A stretch of DNA of 64,000 nt from Microvirga sp. TS319 (GTDB lineage: Bacteria > Pseudomonadota > Alphaproteobacteria > Rhizobiales > Beijerinckiaceae): NCBI RefSeq assembly GCF_041276405.1, contig NZ_JBGGGT010000002.1:1649001-1713000 (forward strand). Direction: 5' to 3'. Position numbers and translations under genes: made by a program. The notes under the pieces are model-generated. The model saw only the letters and a program-made list of their open reading frames with translations. It ran no database searches and was not told where the DNA came from. This document shows positions 29,885 to 38,961 of the stretch, piece by piece (the stretch's first letter is position 1; each line of letters begins with the position of its first letter).

Positions 29885-32350
29885 ATGTGGGGCATCCTTG
29901 TGGAATGCGGTGCCATGCATGACGCGAACTCCATTGGGCTGCGCGGGCGTGGATTCGCGCGCTCGCCCGGCATCCGGGGCTGGGTGATCCTGACCGCGTC
30001 GGCGACGGCGGCGCTGTCGTTTCTCGCCGTTGCCGGCGTCCTGCTCTGGCACGCCCTCCACGAACGTCACGACATGATTCACCGTGGTCTGGCGGCCTCC
30101 GTGGCGACCGCCAGCGCGCTCGACCGCGAGACGGAAGCGCTCGGCAATCTCCTGCGCGGGCTTTCGCGCTCGCCCCTGCTCGACGTGGATGACCTCGAAC
30201 CCTTCTATCGCCAGCTCGTGGCCACGCCCCACCCTCCGGGCTCCCGATTCATTCTCTGGACGGCCCAGCGGCAATTTCTCAACACCAGCATTCCGTTCGG
30301 CGAAACCCTGCCTGCCATTCCGGGGGCACCGAACCGCGCCGAACGCCTCGCACTGCTGCGGCAGGACGGGTTGATCCTGTCGGAGCGGCTTCGCAGCCCG
30401 CTCGATGGCCGATGGATCGTGGCCGTGAGCCTGCGGCTCGACGGCCGGGCGAACGAACCGGAGAGGATTCTCACGCTCGCCGTGCCGGAAGACCATCTCT
30501 ACGGGACCCTGCGGGCTGTCGGAAGGGCGGAGGGCTGGAGGACGATCATCCTGGACCTCGGGTTCCAGGAGCTGACCGACCTTGACAGCGATACGCCGCA
30601 CGGGCCCGTGAGCCTGTCGCGGGACATGCTGGACCGGTTGTCGGGGCCGGAGCGCAGCGGCCACTTCAACGCCGAAGACCCATCCGGCGAATGGGTCATC
30701 GCCTTCAGCCGATCTTCGCGGTCCGGATACACGGTCGTCTCGCTCGCGCCGGACGCTCTCGTGGACGCGCCGGTGCGCCGGTCCGCCTACCGCATCGGCC
30801 TTGCCGGGGGCGTCCTGCTTCTCGTCGGTGGCGCCTCGGCCTCGCTGCTGATGCGCACAGGCGGTCCGGTCGACAGCCTCCGGCGCGACGCGGCGGCGAG
30901 CCGGCGCCAGCTCGCGGCGGCCAACGCCCGCATGAGCGACCTTCTCGAGAGCATCAGCGACTGCTACTTCACCCTGGACCGGGACTACCGCATCATGGCT
31001 ATCAACACCGCCGCGAGACGGTGGTGGGGGCTGGGGGCTGGGACCATCGCCGGGCGCTCCTATTTCGACACCGTCGGGCGCGATCCGTCCATCGATGCCG
31101 TTCTGGCGCAGGCGATCGGGGAACGGCGCGAGTTCCGGGGCGCGTTGGCCTCGATCGACCATCCCGGGCGCTTCATCGGATATCGCGTCTATCCCTCGCC
31201 GGAAGGCGCTACCGTGTTCTTCAGCGATGTCACCGAGCGCTATCAGGCGCACCGCGCGGTGGTGCAGGAGCGCGAGTTCCTCCAGGCGTCGCTCGATGCG
31301 CTCTCGGCCCATATCGCCATCCTCGACAAGGCCGGGACCGTGATCGCCGTCAATGAGGCCTGGCATCGCTTTGCCCGGACCAACGGCTATCGCGGGCCTT
31401 CGCACGGGATTGGCCGCAATTACCTCGACGTCTGTGCCGCAGCCCGGCACGAGGGCAGGGTGGAGGAGCGGATTTTTCGCGGCATGAACGCTCTCGTCGA
31501 CGGCGACCTTTGCGACTTCCAGATCCTCTGTCCGTGCCCGTCACCCGACCGGCCGCGCTGGTTCCGGATGCACGCCACCCGGTTCCTGGCGGGAGCGGAG
31601 GTTCGCATCGTGGTGGCGCACGAGGACCTCACCGACATCATCGCCGCACGGGAGGAGGTCGGAGAGCTTTCGGAGCGGCTTCTGGCCCTGCAGGATGAGG
31701 AGCGGCAGCGCATCGCGGCGGAGCTGCACGATTCCACCGCGCAGCATCTGGTCGCCATGGGCTTGAGCCTGATGCAGGTCGAGGCGATGGGGTTGCCGCC
31801 CGCCGGACGGCATATCCTTAACGAGATCGACCGCTCGCTCGAGGAGGCCCTGAAGGAACTGCGCCTCTTCACCTATCTGCTTCATCCGCCCGGGCTCGAG
31901 GCGGACGGATTGACCGAGACCATCCGGGGCTTTGCCGAAGGGTTCGCCGAACGGTCGGGCCTGTCCGTCACGACCCGGGTCGTCGAGAGCACGGGCCTGC
32001 TGCCTTCCGGTCTCCAGCGCGCCCTGTTCCGCATCGTCCAGGAGGGGCTTGCCAACGTGCATCGCCATGCCGGCGCCTCAAGGGCGAGGATCGTCCTGCG
32101 CCTGACGCCGGGTGCGGTGATCCTGTGCATCGGGGACGACGGGCGCGGCATGCGGCCCCGGCGCGGGGCGGCATCCGCTCAGCGCACATCCCTGGGTGTC
32201 GGCATCCCGGGGATGCGCATCCGACTCGGCCAGTTCGGCGGAAGCCTCAGGATCCGCAGCGGGCGGCGCGGGACCGTCGTCCGAGCGGCGGTTCCGCGGG
32301 AAACCGATGGCGCGCCGTCGGCGGCAGGCGAGGCGGTCAGGGTTTCTTGA
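29885..32350 (+). CDS. Sensor histidine kinase, NarX-like class with two PAS domains
   Basis: 821 aa if started at ATG 29885; ATG 29915 is equally possible, neither has a good ribosome site. Helix 1 at about 33-58, extracytoplasmic sensor region to about 300, helix 2 near 302-322, two PAS domains (about 345-460 and 465-590), then HisKA_3 with DEERQRIAAELHDST (His615) and an HATPase with RIVQEGLANVHRHA and GDDGRGM. It phosphorylates a NarL-type regulator, surely the one encoded at 32433. The signal sensed is unknown. Confidence 0.88.
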   Translation: MWGILVECGAMHDANSIGLRGRGFARSPGIRGWVILTASATAALSFLAVAGVLLWHALHERHDMIHRGLAASVATASALDRETEALGNLLRGLSRSPLLDVDDLEPFYRQLVATPHPPGSRFILWTAQRQFLNTSIPFGETLPAIPGAPNRAERLALLRQDGLILSERLRSPLDGRWIVAVSLRLDGRANEPERILTLAVPEDHLYGTLRAVGRAEGWRTIILDLGFQELTDLDSDTPHGPVSLSRDMLDRLSGPERSGHFNAEDPSGEWVIAFSRSSRSGYTVVSLAPDALVDAPVRRSAYRIGLAGGVLLLVGGASASLLMRTGGPVDSLRRDAAASRRQLAAANARMSDLLESISDCYFTLDRDYRIMAINTAARRWWGLGAGTIAGRSYFDTVGRDPSIDAVLAQAIGERREFRGALASIDHPGRFIGYRVYPSPEGATVFFSDVTERYQAHRAVVQEREFLQASLDALSAHIAILDKAGTVIAVNEAWHRFARTNGYRGPSHGIGRNYLDVCAAARHEGRVEERIFRGMNALVDGDLCDFQILCPCPSPDRPRWFRMHATRFLAGAEVRIVVAHEDLTDIIAAREEVGELSERLLALQDEERQRIAAELHDSTAQHLVAMGLSLMQVEAMGLPPAGRHILNEIDRSLEEALKELRLFTYLLHPPGLEADGLTETIRGFAEGFAERSGLSVTTRVVESTGLLPSGLQRALFRIVQEGLANVHRHAGASRARIVLRLTPGAVILCIGDDGRGMRPRRGAASAQRTSLGVGIPGMRIRLGQFGGSLRIRSGRRGTVVRAAVPRETDGAPSAAGEAVRVS

Positions 32351-32367
32351 GGCGGTTCTCAGGGTTT
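32338..32367 (+). promoter_or_regulatory. Paired TCAGGGTTT boxes 22 bp apart, before the response regulator
   Basis: TCAGGGTTT at 32337-32345 and again at 32359-32367. The same pair with the same spacing recurs after the regulator gene (33089-33120). The first unit overlaps the last codons of the kinase gene. Likely binding sites, perhaps of the NarL-type regulator itself. Confidence 0.45.
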
Positions 32368-32432
32368 GCCCCAGCTTCTGAGGCCGAGCTTTTGGGCTAT
32401 AAGGAAGGATCGCGGCGGAGGGACCTGGGAGC

Positions 32433-33065
32433 ATGATACGCATCCTGATCGCCGATGACCACGACGTCGTCCGCTCAGGTCTCCACACGATCCTGAGCGG
32501 TCAGCCGGGATGGGACGTCGTCGCGGAGGCCGAGGATGGTCGCCGGGCGGTGCAGCTCGCGGCTGAGATCCAGCCCGACGTCGCCATTCTCGATTACCAG
32601 CTTCCATCCCTGAACGGCGTCGACGCCACCCGCGAGATCCGGGCCGTTGCCCCGCAGACCGAGGTGCTGATCTTCACCATGCACGAGAGCGAGCCGCTCC
32701 TGCGGGAATTGCTGGAGGCTGGGGCGCGCGGCTACCTGCTCAAGTCGGATGCCCGCAAGTTCCTGATCGCCGCGGTGGAATCGCTCTCGCACCACAAGCC
32801 CTTCTTCACCGGTCGGGTCTCCGAGACGCTGTTGAACGCTTACCTGGCGAAGGGACATGTTCCCGACGGTGCCCTGACGGCGCGGGAGCGCAGCGTGGTC
32901 CAGCTCATCGCGGAGGGCCGCAGCAACAAGGAGGTGGCCCAGATCCTCGGGCTCAATCCCAAGACGGTGGAAAGCCATCGGGCCTCGGCTATGCGCAAGG
33001 TCAACGCCACTTCCACCGCGACCCTGGTGCGCTACGCCATCCGCAACAGGCTCGTCGAGCCGTAA
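32433..33065 (+). CDS. NarL/FixJ-type response regulator
   Basis: 210 aa. Receiver with acidic pocket ADDHD (8-10) and phosphoacceptor Asp54 (AILDYQLPS), Lys in GYLLKSD, then a GerE-type HTH: LTARERSVVQLIAEGRSNKE and LNPKTVESHRASAMRKV. It follows the kinase gene by 82 bp and is its obvious partner. Paired CAGGGTTT-type boxes sit both before and after the gene, suggesting autoregulation (inference). Confidence 0.92.
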   Translation: MIRILIADDHDVVRSGLHTILSGQPGWDVVAEAEDGRRAVQLAAEIQPDVAILDYQLPSLNGVDATREIRAVAPQTEVLIFTMHESEPLLRELLEAGARGYLLKSDARKFLIAAVESLSHHKPFFTGRVSETLLNAYLAKGHVPDGALTARERSVVQLIAEGRSNKEVAQILGLNPKTVESHRASAMRKVNATSTATLVRYAIRNRLVEP

Positions 33066-33088
33066 CGGACTGACCCTTCGAAACCGCC

Positions 33089-33120
33089 GAGGGTTTATTC
33101 CCACCGATTTCAGGGTTTAT
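33089..33120 (+). promoter_or_regulatory. Paired GAGGGTTTAT/CAGGGTTTAT boxes 22 bp apart, after the response regulator
   Basis: AGGGTTTAT at 33090-33098 and at 33112-33120, each followed by CCC (TTCCCA and CCCA), giving a GGGTTT-n-CCC shape. Spacing equals that of the pair at 32338-32367. Confidence 0.4.
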
Positions 33121-33217
33121 CCCAATTGTCCGAGGGCGTCGGCCAAGGGAAGCTTCAGGGGAACGACACGGTGCGGACGGCATCGGCAGGGCAATGATCC
33201 CTTCGATCGCCTCACTC

Positions 33218-33331
33218 GCGCGTCGTGCGAAAAAGTGGACCCGGTTTTTCGCGAGAACGATGCGCTGTTCTATCGTCGGAGCATCGAAATTGATCCCAAA
33301 AGTGGATTCCACTTTTTGGATCCGATGCTCC
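33218..33331 (+). repeat. Two-hairpin intergenic repeat, family A
   Basis: GCGCGTCGTGCGAAAAAGTGG...TTTTTCGCGAGAACGATGC, then GGAGCATCGAAATTGATCCC...GGATCCGATGCTC. Its right end lies 25 bp before the start codon of the next gene, so it forms most of that gene's upstream region. Confidence 0.85.
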
Positions 33332-33355
33332 AGCCGGGCGCTGGAGAGAGCTTTG

Positions 33356-33778
33356 ATGACGACAGCCCACCGGACACCTGGATCGTATCTGTTCGCGACG
33401 ACCCTGCTTTGTCTCGCCGCAGGAGCGCCGGTCCGGGCGGCATCCATCTCCGAACTTCAGGGCGCGTGGGTCATTACCTCGGCGCAGTGCTCCGACATCT
33501 TTGCGCAGAGGAGCGGGCGCTTTTCCTTCAAGCCGAACCATCGGAACGCCGATACCAGCTTCATCATCAGCGGCAACCGCATCCGGGGGGCGCGGGCGAA
33601 CTGTACGCTGGGTTCGGAGCGGCCGACCGCCGACGGCTTGCGCGCGGTCCTCGACTGTTCGAGCCGGATGATGGTCGGTGCGCTCCCGGTCACGTTTCGC
33701 GTTCCCGACCCGAATACGATCGTCAAGGTCGATCCGGACTTCCCTGAGATCGAGACCACCTTCACCCGCTGCAGGTGA
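33356..33778 (+). CDS. Small secreted protein, 140 aa
   Basis: ATG 33356 after GGAGAGAG. Signal peptide with cleavage near PVRAAS (residue 28). The mature part looks beta-rich: LQGAWVITSAQCSDIFAQ, then IISGNRIRGARANCTLG and a C-terminal TTFTRCR; four cysteines could form two disulfides. No family recognised with confidence. The longer frame upstream is translated repeat sequence, so the start downstream of the repeat is preferred. Confidence 0.7.
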   Translation: MTTAHRTPGSYLFATTLLCLAAGAPVRAASISELQGAWVITSAQCSDIFAQRSGRFSFKPNHRNADTSFIISGNRIRGARANCTLGSERPTADGLRAVLDCSSRMMVGALPVTFRVPDPNTIVKVDPDFPEIETTFTRCR

Positions 33779-33872
33779 TCGTCGCGAGGGGAGGCCGCAA
33801 GGCTCGCCAACCGATAGCGCATTCCCGGGCGGTAACGGGCGTCCTGGAGCAGCATTTCCGGAGTGACGCGAC

Positions 33873-34868
33873 ATGAGGTTCTTGAAAGGAATTCGCATTC
33901 TCGCGGTGGCGGCGATCGCCACGGGATCGGCGGCACTTCAGGCCGTGGCCCAGACCGATGCCCTGCCGTCCTGGAACGAGGGGCCGGCGAAGGCCGCGAT
34001 CACGGATTTCATCCAGCGGGTGACGCTGCAGGGAGGTCCCGACTTCGTCCCGGTCTCGGAGAGGATCGCAACCTTCGACAACGACGGCACACTCTGGACG
34101 GAGCAGCCCATGTACGTCGAGGCTGAATTCGTTCTCGCCCGCGCGGAGGAGATGGCGCGATCCAACCCGGACCTGGCCGACCGTCAGCCGTTCAAGGCGA
34201 TCCTGGGCAAAGGCAGAGCCGACTTGGTCACGCTCCCGGAGCAGGACATCGCCGATCTCGCGATCGCCACCCATAGCGGGATGACGACGTCGGCATTCGA
34301 GAGGACCGTCCTGGACTGGCTCGCGACGGCCCGGCATTCCCGCTTCGACAGGCCCTACACATCACTGGTCTACCAGCCGATGGTCGAACTGCTGGCCTAT
34401 CTGAGGACCAACGGGTTCAAGACCTTCATCGTCTCCGGCGGCGGGGTCGAGTTCATGCGGCCCTGGACCGAAAAGGCCTACGGCATCCCGCCCGAGCAGG
34501 TGGTCGGGTCGAGCGGCAAGACCGTCTATCGCCTGGAAGGCGACACCCCCGTCATCGACAAGCTGCCGACGGTGGAGTTCGTGGATGACGGCCCGGGAAA
34601 ACCCGTGGGGATCAACCGCTTCATCGGCCGCCGCCCGGTCTTCGCCGCCGGGAACTCCGACGGCGATCTTCAGATGCTGCAATGGACGACCCTGAACTCG
34701 GGGCCGCGCTTTGCCCTGATCGTTCACCACACGGATGGCGAGCGCGAATACGCCTACGACCGCCAATCGCGCGTGGGCCGGCTCGACAAGGCGCTCGACG
34801 ATGCGCCCCGGCGCGGCTGGCTCGTCGTCGACATGAAGAACGACTGGAAGACGATCTTCAAACCATGA
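33873..34868 (+). CDS. Exported HAD-superfamily phosphatase-like protein
   Basis: 331 aa with a signal peptide (cleavage near AVAQTD, residue 27). HAD motif I is FDNDGTLW (Asp69, Asp71), motif II FIVSGGG, Lys in the region SSGKTVYRL, and motif IV FAAGNSDGDLQML. So a periplasmic phosphohydrolase of the acid-phosphatase/phosphoserine-phosphatase-like kind. The cognate substrate is unknown. It precedes the sulfatase gene by 17 nt and probably forms an operon with it. Confidence 0.87.
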   Translation: MRFLKGIRILAVAAIATGSAALQAVAQTDALPSWNEGPAKAAITDFIQRVTLQGGPDFVPVSERIATFDNDGTLWTEQPMYVEAEFVLARAEEMARSNPDLADRQPFKAILGKGRADLVTLPEQDIADLAIATHSGMTTSAFERTVLDWLATARHSRFDRPYTSLVYQPMVELLAYLRTNGFKTFIVSGGGVEFMRPWTEKAYGIPPEQVVGSSGKTVYRLEGDTPVIDKLPTVEFVDDGPGKPVGINRFIGRRPVFAAGNSDGDLQMLQWTTLNSGPRFALIVHHTDGEREYAYDRQSRVGRLDKALDDAPRRGWLVVDMKNDWKTIFKP

Positions 34869-34885
34869 CCGAGGAGGAGCGGACC

Positions 34886-36508
34886 ATGAGCGGCCATCAT
34901 CGCGAACCGGACGACAGGAGGGATGCCGGCGGGTCCGGCGTCAATCGGCGCGACCTGCTGCTGTCGGGCACGGCGACCGTGCTCGCCACCATCGCCAGCT
35001 CCTCCGCGCAGGCGCAGGCCCAGCAGCCGCAAGCGACGCCCGCTCCCGCGGCCGGACAGAAGCCCAACATCCTCATGATCATGGGCGACGATATCGGCTG
35101 GTTCAATCCGAGCATCTATCACCGCGGCATCATGGGATATCGGACGCCCAGCATCGACCGCATCGGCAGTGAGGGCGCGCTGTTCACCGACTGGTACGGC
35201 GAGCAGAGCTGCACGGCAGGGCGCGCGGCCTTCATCACCGGGCAGTCGCCGATCCGCACCGGACTGACCAAGGTCGGGCTGCCGGGAGCGGATGTCGGTC
35301 TTCAGGCGCAGGATCCGAGCGTGGCCGAACTGCTCAAGCCCATGGGATACATGTGCGGGCAGTTCGGCAAGAATCATCTCGGCGACAAGGATGAGTTTCT
35401 GCCGACCAATCACGGCTTTGACGAGTTCTTCGGCAATCTCTATCATCTCAATGCCGAGGAGGAGCCGGAAAATCCCGATTATCCCAAGGATCCCAATTTC
35501 CGCAGACGGTTCGGCCCGCGCGGCGTCATCCGGTCATCCGCCGACGGCCGGATCGAGGATACCGGGCCGCTCACCCGCAAGCGGATGGAGACCATCGACG
35601 ACGAGACCTGCGCTGCCGCTCTGGATTTCATCGACCGCCAGCAACGCGCCGGGAAGCCGTGGTTCTGCTACTTCAATTCGACGCGCATGCACGTCAACAC
35701 CCATCTCAAGCCTGAATCCGACGGCAAAACCGGCACGGGCCTGTACCCTGACGGCATGGTCGAGCACGACAACCATGTCGGCCAATTGCTGAAGAAACTC
35801 GACGATCTCGGCGTCGTACAGAACACCATCGTGGTCTATACCACCGACAACGGCGCCGAGGTGATGACCTGGCCGGATGGCGGCTCGACGCCCTTCCGGG
35901 GCGAGAAGGCGACCAACTGGGAGGGCGGCTTCCGCGTGCCGATGCTGATCCGCTGGCCCGGCGTGATCAGGCCCGGCACCGTCTACAACGAGATGTTCTC
36001 GCACTACGACCTGATCCCGACTTTCTGCGCGGCCGGCGGCGAGCCGGACGTCGTGGCCAAATGCCTGACGGGCCATCAGGCGGGCACCAAGACCTTCAAG
36101 GTCCATCTCGACGGCTACAACCTGATGCCGTTCTTCACCGGGAGCGTGAAGGATTCCCCACGCCGGGAGTTCCTCTATTGGAACGACGACGGCGAACTGG
36201 TCTCGATCCGCGTCGGGGACTGGAAAGTCGTCTTCAAACCACAGGAGAACAAGGGAATTGGCGTGTGGCGGCGCGAATTCACGAATCTGCGGACCCCGAT
36301 GCTCTACAATCTGCGGGCCGATCCCTTCGAGCGCGGCGACGAGTCATTCGAATACGACAAATGGTTCTTCGATCGCGCCTTTGTGGTCGTGCCGGCTCAG
36401 GCCGTGGTGGCGCAGTGGCTTTCGAGCTTCAAGGACTTCCCGATCCGGCAGAAGCCCGCGAGCTTCAACCTCGACGAGGTGATGCAGAAGATGAGCCCGA
36501 AGAACTGA
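34886..36508 (+). CDS. Arylsulfatase-family protein with Tat signal
   Basis: 540 aa from ATG 34886, 7 nt after GAGGAGGAG; an ATG at 34865 overlapping the previous stop is less likely. A twin-arginine leader (VNRRDLLLSGTATVLA, residues 19-34) implies folded export. Metal site NILMIMGDDIG, and sulfatase signature CTAGR (Cys109, Arg113) at the N-end of the active-site helix; Cys109 must become formylglycine. Further motifs: GKNHLGD and YTTDNGAEV. The enzyme that makes formylglycine is encoded by the convergent operon (36662). Hydrolyses a sulfate or phosphonate ester in the periplasm; substrate unknown. Confidence 0.93.
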   Translation: MSGHHREPDDRRDAGGSGVNRRDLLLSGTATVLATIASSSAQAQAQQPQATPAPAAGQKPNILMIMGDDIGWFNPSIYHRGIMGYRTPSIDRIGSEGALFTDWYGEQSCTAGRAAFITGQSPIRTGLTKVGLPGADVGLQAQDPSVAELLKPMGYMCGQFGKNHLGDKDEFLPTNHGFDEFFGNLYHLNAEEEPENPDYPKDPNFRRRFGPRGVIRSSADGRIEDTGPLTRKRMETIDDETCAAALDFIDRQQRAGKPWFCYFNSTRMHVNTHLKPESDGKTGTGLYPDGMVEHDNHVGQLLKKLDDLGVVQNTIVVYTTDNGAEVMTWPDGGSTPFRGEKATNWEGGFRVPMLIRWPGVIRPGTVYNEMFSHYDLIPTFCAAGGEPDVVAKCLTGHQAGTKTFKVHLDGYNLMPFFTGSVKDSPRREFLYWNDDGELVSIRVGDWKVVFKPQENKGIGVWRREFTNLRTPMLYNLRADPFERGDESFEYDKWFFDRAFVVVPAQAVVAQWLSSFKDFPIRQKPASFNLDEVMQKMSPKN

Positions 36509-36521
36509 CCGCACTTCTGAC

Positions 36522-36550
36522 GGGGCGGCCGATGCCCTTGCCGCCGCCCC
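36522..36550 (+). terminator. GC-rich hairpin after the sulfatase gene
   Basis: GGGGCGGC (36522-36529) pairs with GCCGCCCC (36543-36550). No clear T tract follows. It lies between convergent genes and may stop transcription from the left. Confidence 0.45.
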
Positions 36551-36661
36551 GCCCTCCGATACGGATGAGGGTTTCATGTTTCAAGGACGCTCGTGAGTAC
36601 GTGAATCAAGGCCTGCGCGAGGGGGATGTCGACTGTTGTCCGCAGGGCACGGTCGACCCGT

Positions 36662-37639
36662 TCACGATCGCGAGGGATCGCCTCCTTCTCGGCGGACGCA
36701 GCGGAAGCCGATATGGCTCGTCGAGGTGTCGATGGGGTGCGGATGCCGGGCGGCCGGGCGATAGCGGCGGCAGTAATTCGGGGCGCACAGGTGCGAGCCT
36801 CCCTTCACGACCTTGCGGGGAATCTTGATCGCGGGCTCGCCCGGATCGTAGCTGCTCTCCGCCCTTCCGCTACGAGGGTTCTCCGGGATGCAGCAGGCCT
36901 TCTGCGCATCCTCGGGATGCCTCGGGCTGTACCAGTCGCCCGTCCACTCCCAGACGTTGCCGATCATGTCGTACAGGCCGTAGCCGTTGGGCGGGAACGA
37001 TCCGACCGGCGAGGTGCGCTCGTAGCCGTCGAGCATCGTGTTCTGGAACGGGAACTGCCCCTGCCAGGTATTGGCCATCTGCTCCCCGCCGGGTGTGAGC
37101 TCGTCGCCCCAGGCGAACTCCTTGGCCTCGAGGCCGCCCCGGGCGGCGAATTCCCATTCGGCCTCTGTCGCCAAGTCCTTGCCGGCCCAGCGGGCGTAGG
37201 CGAGGGCGTCGGTATAGCTGACATGGACCACGGGATGGTCCTCCAGTCCCTTGAGGTTGCTGGTAGGGCCGTAAGGCCGCTTCCAGTTGACCCCGAAGGC
37301 GAAGGTCCACCACTGGCTCCAGTCCCGCAGGTCGACGGGGTGACCGGGCGGGGTGAACAGCAGGGATCCGGCCCGCAACATTTCCTTTTTCGCGCCTGGA
37401 TAGTCCCTGGCATCGGGCACCATCTCGGCCGTCGTGACGTGGCCCGTTGCCTGGACAAAGGCCTTGAACTGGCGGTTGGTGACGGGGGTCGCATCCATCC
37501 AGAACCCGTCCACGCTCACGCGGTGGACGGGCGCCTCCTCGGGGTAGTGGTCGTTCGATCCCATGGCGAACGTGCCGCCCGGAATGCGGACCATGTCGTC
37601 GTCAGTCGATGGCTTCGTGGAATTGGCTGCATGTTTCAT
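36662..37639 (-). CDS. Formylglycine-generating enzyme (sulfatase-modifying factor)
   Basis: 325 aa. Family landmarks: VRIPGGTFAMGSND at residues 17-30, HPVVHVSYTDALAYARWAGK, LATEAEWEFAARGG, YDMIGNVWEWTGDWY and the C-terminal GGSHLCAPNYC with the copper-binding/active cysteine pair Cys285 and Cys290. It oxidises the sulfatase Cys to formylglycine with O2. No signal peptide, so it acts in the cytoplasm before Tat export, which suits the Tat leader of the convergent sulfatase. Last gene of the MoxR operon; overlaps batD by 4 bp. Confidence 0.93.
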   Translation of the reverse strand: MKHAANSTKPSTDDDMVRIPGGTFAMGSNDHYPEEAPVHRVSVDGFWMDATPVTNRQFKAFVQATGHVTTAEMVPDARDYPGAKKEMLRAGSLLFTPPGHPVDLRDWSQWWTFAFGVNWKRPYGPTSNLKGLEDHPVVHVSYTDALAYARWAGKDLATEAEWEFAARGGLEAKEFAWGDELTPGGEQMANTWQGQFPFQNTMLDGYERTSPVGSFPPNGYGLYDMIGNVWEWTGDWYSPRHPEDAQKACCIPENPRSGRAESSYDPGEPAIKIPRKVVKGGSHLCAPNYCRRYRPAARHPHPIDTSTSHIGFRCVRREGGDPSRS

Positions 37640-38961
37640 GGGATCGATATGGGGTTGAGGGGTGGTAAGGCAGAAGGCTTGCGGGGCGCTGGCGTGCGCC
37701 GCCGCAGATCGGCTCTGAGCCTTTTGAAATCGGCGGCAAGGGCCCTGCCTTCGATCTTAGACCAATGTGCGGCAGGAGGGCGCCGGCGAAACAGGAAGGC
37801 TTCGAGGTTCTCGACGGCGGTTTTCGTATCGGTCCATTCCATGGCGGGGAGGCGTGATCGCCAGGTGAGATAGGCCTGGTAGGTGCGGTCAGCCTCACCC
37901 GATCTCGCCGCCTTGAGCAATGCCCTGAAGGCGGCGCCCTCGGACCTGGAGGCACAGTCTCGCTCCGCACGCCACCGGCTGAGCGCGCCGGGGCCGAGGC
38001 GCCATGCGAGCCACCCCAGGAGGCAGGCCGGAACGAGCACGGCGAGCGCTTCTCCGAGATCCCTCCAGGTGAACCGCCACGGGCCGAACGGGCGGGCCGG
38101 TGACGCGGGCGTCGGGACCGCTGAAACCGTGACGGCGCGACCGGCTGCGCTCTCCTCCCTCGGCACGGAGTTGCGAAGATCCCACCACGGCTGCGTCACG
38201 GCGGGTAGCGCATACGAGCCGGGACGCTCGAACACGTAGGTCAGCGTGTCCGCCCGTCGCCCCGTCAGGTTCCCGCGAGCGATCCTGTCCTCGGACAGGG
38301 GAGGCTCCGCATACACCCTCACGCCGTCCGGCGCCGACAGCGGGACCGCCTGCATCGCCAGGGCCGGGACGTCGGCCGCTTCCCGGCGGATGATCCGCGT
38401 CATCGCATCGCCGGCCTTGAGGGCCGTCCCGTCCGGCCCGGACCAGGTCTCGCTCAGTGACACGGATGTCGAGGCGATCACGGGCGTCGATGGATCGACG
38501 CCCTGCGGCACCCGGACGCTGACCGGAGTCGGGGTGCCCTCGGCCGTTCCGACGGGAGCGCCACGCGGGTCGAGAAATGTGACCCGGGCGGGCGGGAGGG
38601 TGAAGACGCCGCCCCGTCGGGGATAAACGGCGAACTCGAAGCGCTGTCCGACGTAATCGCGACCGTCGATGCGCTCGCGCATGGTGGTCCCCTGACTCTC
38701 GAACCGGAATGTCTGGAATCCCGGTGCATCGGGAACGTAAACCCGCGGCGGCCGTGGCATCGTGCCTGGAAAGAGCACGTCGACAGAGAGGGCGATCCTC
38801 TCGCCGATCACGGCACCCTCGGTGGGGTTCGCGGTTTGCCGGATGACGGCGTCCTGCTCAGGCTGAGGCTGGGCCGAGGACGCAGCCGGCGCGAGAAGCA
38901 GGAGCGGGATGAGAAGCGCAAGGGGGCTCTTGGCGTTCCTGCTCATGGCGCTCCTGCTCAT
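37636..38961 (-). CDS. BatD-like protein
   Basis: 441 aa: signal peptide (cleavage near ASSAQP, residue 30), a beta-rich periplasmic region of about 270 residues with RPPRVYVPDAPGF and RRADTLTYVFERPGSYALP, a transmembrane helix about 305-325, and an Arg-rich cytoplasmic tail. This is the BatD (oxygen tolerance) layout. It probably works with the VWA and MoxR proteins of the same operon in folding or activating an envelope enzyme. The start region is tandemly duplicated (15 bp): MSRSAMSRNA; ATG 38961 overlaps the TPR-gene stop by 4 bp. Confidence 0.82.
   Translation of the reverse strand: MSRSAMSRNAKSPLALLIPLLLLAPAASSAQPQPEQDAVIRQTANPTEGAVIGERIALSVDVLFPGTMPRPPRVYVPDAPGFQTFRFESQGTTMRERIDGRDYVGQRFEFAVYPRRGGVFTLPPARVTFLDPRGAPVGTAEGTPTPVSVRVPQGVDPSTPVIASTSVSLSETWSGPDGTALKAGDAMTRIIRREAADVPALAMQAVPLSAPDGVRVYAEPPLSEDRIARGNLTGRRADTLTYVFERPGSYALPAVTQPWWDLRNSVPREESAAGRAVTVSAVPTPASPARPFGPWRFTWRDLGEALAVLVPACLLGWLAWRLGPGALSRWRAERDCASRSEGAAFRALLKAARSGEADRTYQAYLTWRSRLPAMEWTDTKTAVENLEAFLFRRRPPAAHWSKIEGRALAADFKRLRADLRRRTPAPRKPSALPPLNPISIP

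Noticed and set aside
33194..33355. N-terminal extension of the secreted protein at 33356 through the repeat
   Set aside because: The extension is translated repeat sequence without a start signal and would bury the signal peptide; the start at 33356 has its own ribosome site.
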